The notes under the pieces were generated by a model. That model was not told the DNA's origin, did no database searches, and saw nothing but the letters and a program-made list of their open reading frames with translations. From JAGTRP01 sp050259815 (GTDB taxonomy: Bacteria > Pseudomonadota > Gammaproteobacteria > Burkholderiales > Rhodocyclaceae), in contig JBLNBI010000368.1 of NCBI GenBank assembly GCA_050259815.1, forward strand, positions 1 to 5,831: 5,831 nt of DNA. Direction: 5' to 3'. The first letter of the stretch is position 1. Each line of letters opens with the position of its first letter. A program made the position numbers and the translations under genes. This document shows, one piece after another, positions 5,060 to 5,831 of this stretch.

Positions 5060-5831
5060 TTAGCCGCGACGCATGGCGTCGAAGAACTCGTTGTTGCCCT
5101 TGGTGGACTTGATCTTGTCCAGGAGGAATTCCATCGCCTCCAGATCGTCCATGGGGTAGAGCAGTTTGCGCAGGACCCACATCTTCTGGAGCACGTCGGG
5201 CTTCAGCAGCAGCTCTTCGCGGCGGGTGCCGGAGCGGTTGACGTTGATGGCCGGGTAGATGCGCTTCTCGGCCATCTTGCGGTCCAGGTGGATTTCCATG
5301 TTGCCGGTGCCCTTGAATTCCTCATAGATCACGTCGTCCATGCGGGAACCGGTTTCCACCAGGGCGGTGGCGATGATGGTGAGGGAGCCGCCTTCCTCGA
5401 TGTTCCGGGCGGCGCCGAAGAAGCGCTTGGGCTTCTGCAGGGCATTGGCGTCCACACCGCCGGTGAGCACCTTGCCGGAGGCAGGCTGCACGGTGTTGTA
5501 GGCGCGGGCCAGGCGGGTGATGGAATCGAGGAGGATGACCACATCCTTCTTGTGCTCCACCAGGCGCTTGGCCTTCTCGATGACCATTTCGGCCACGGCG
5601 ACGTGGCGGGTGGCCGGCTCGTCGAAGGTGGAGGCCACGACCTCGCCCTTCACGGTGCGGGTCATTTCGGTCACTTCCTCGGGACGTTCGTCGATGAGCA
5701 GAACGATCAGCACCACATCCGGGTGGTTGGTGGTGATGGCATGGGCGATATGCTGGAGCATCACCGTCTTGCCGGACTTGGGCGGCGCCACCAGGAGGCC
5801 CCGCTGGCCGGCACCGATGGGGGCGATCATG
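5060..5831 (-). CDS. rho: Transcription termination factor Rho, C-terminal part (cut by window edge)
   Basis: This is the C-terminal 256 or so residues of Rho, the hexameric RNA-dependent ATPase/helicase that ends transcription and acts in the cytoplasm. Numbering from the first complete codon in the window, the P-loop APPKSGKT is at 15-22, with K21 aligning with E. coli K181. LLIDERPEEVTEM is at 44-56 and Walker B ILLDS at 99-103. The Q-loop region LTGGVDANAL is at 122-131, R-loop GTGNMEIHL at 174-182 and the arginine-rich RSGTRREEL at 199-207. The RNA-binding N-terminal domain (about 160 residues by comparison with E. coli, 419 in total) lies beyond the right edge, so the ATG at 5830 is an internal methionine, not the start. 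The C-terminus (MRRG) and TAA stop are complete. All visible motifs are intact, with no sign of decay. Confidence 0.98.
   Translation of the reverse strand, partial: MIAPIGAGQRGLLVAPPKSGKTVMLQHIAHAITTNHPDVVLIVLLIDERPEEVTEMTRTVKGEVVASTFDEPATRHVAVAEMVIEKAKRLVEHKKDVVILLDSITRLARAYNTVQPASGKVLTGGVDANALQKPKRFFGAARNIEEGGSLTIIATALVETGSRMDDVIYEEFKGTGNMEIHLDRKMAEKRIYPAINVNRSGTRREELLLKPDVLQKMWVLRKLLYPMDDLEAMEFLLDKIKSTKGNNEFFDAMRRG

Overview
The window is a GC-rich stretch of bacterial chromosome packed with core genes. Gene content and protein sequence point to a betaproteobacterium, possibly of the Rhodocyclales type. The signs are a Rho close to the E. coli form, a zinc-binding L31, a short RsgA, and Orn lying near RsgA with an M48 protease between them. 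This placement is inferred from memory of gene families, not from a database search. I see no mobile element, CRISPR array, tRNA or rRNA.

Layout from left to right. Positions 1-53 hold no gene I can support. From 2487 down to 54 on the minus strand runs a tight three-gene operon: an M48 (Ste24-like) membrane metalloprotease, a small periplasmic c-type cytochrome, and the ribosome-assembly GTPase rsgA. Each junction is a 4-base stop/start overlap (GTGA, then ATGA). The plus-strand gene orn (oligoribonuclease, 2530-3075) diverges from this operon across only 42 bp. It meets a minus-strand GT-C membrane glycosyltransferase (3072-4697) tail to tail, and the two reading frames overlap by 4 bases. 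Further right, still on the minus strand, are rpmE (ribosomal protein bL31, 4747-4962) and the C-terminal part of rho (5060-5831), which runs off the right edge.

Regulatory structure visible in the DNA: a perfect 10-bp hairpin with a T-tract after rpmE, whose T-tract ends 5 nt before the glycosyltransferase start codon; a perfect 11-bp hairpin with a short T-tract after rho; and a good candidate rpmE promoter (TTGCAG-N17-GATAAT) whose -10 element lies in that hairpin.

The genes share a general housekeeping theme: RNA decay and termination (orn, rho), ribosome assembly and structure (rsgA, rpmE), and envelope functions (M48 protease, cytochrome, glycosyltransferase). I found no convincing new multi-gene system. 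The points most worth a second look are the cytochrome translationally coupled between a membrane protease and a ribosome GTPase, and the unusual terminator/start and terminator/promoter overlaps around rpmE.
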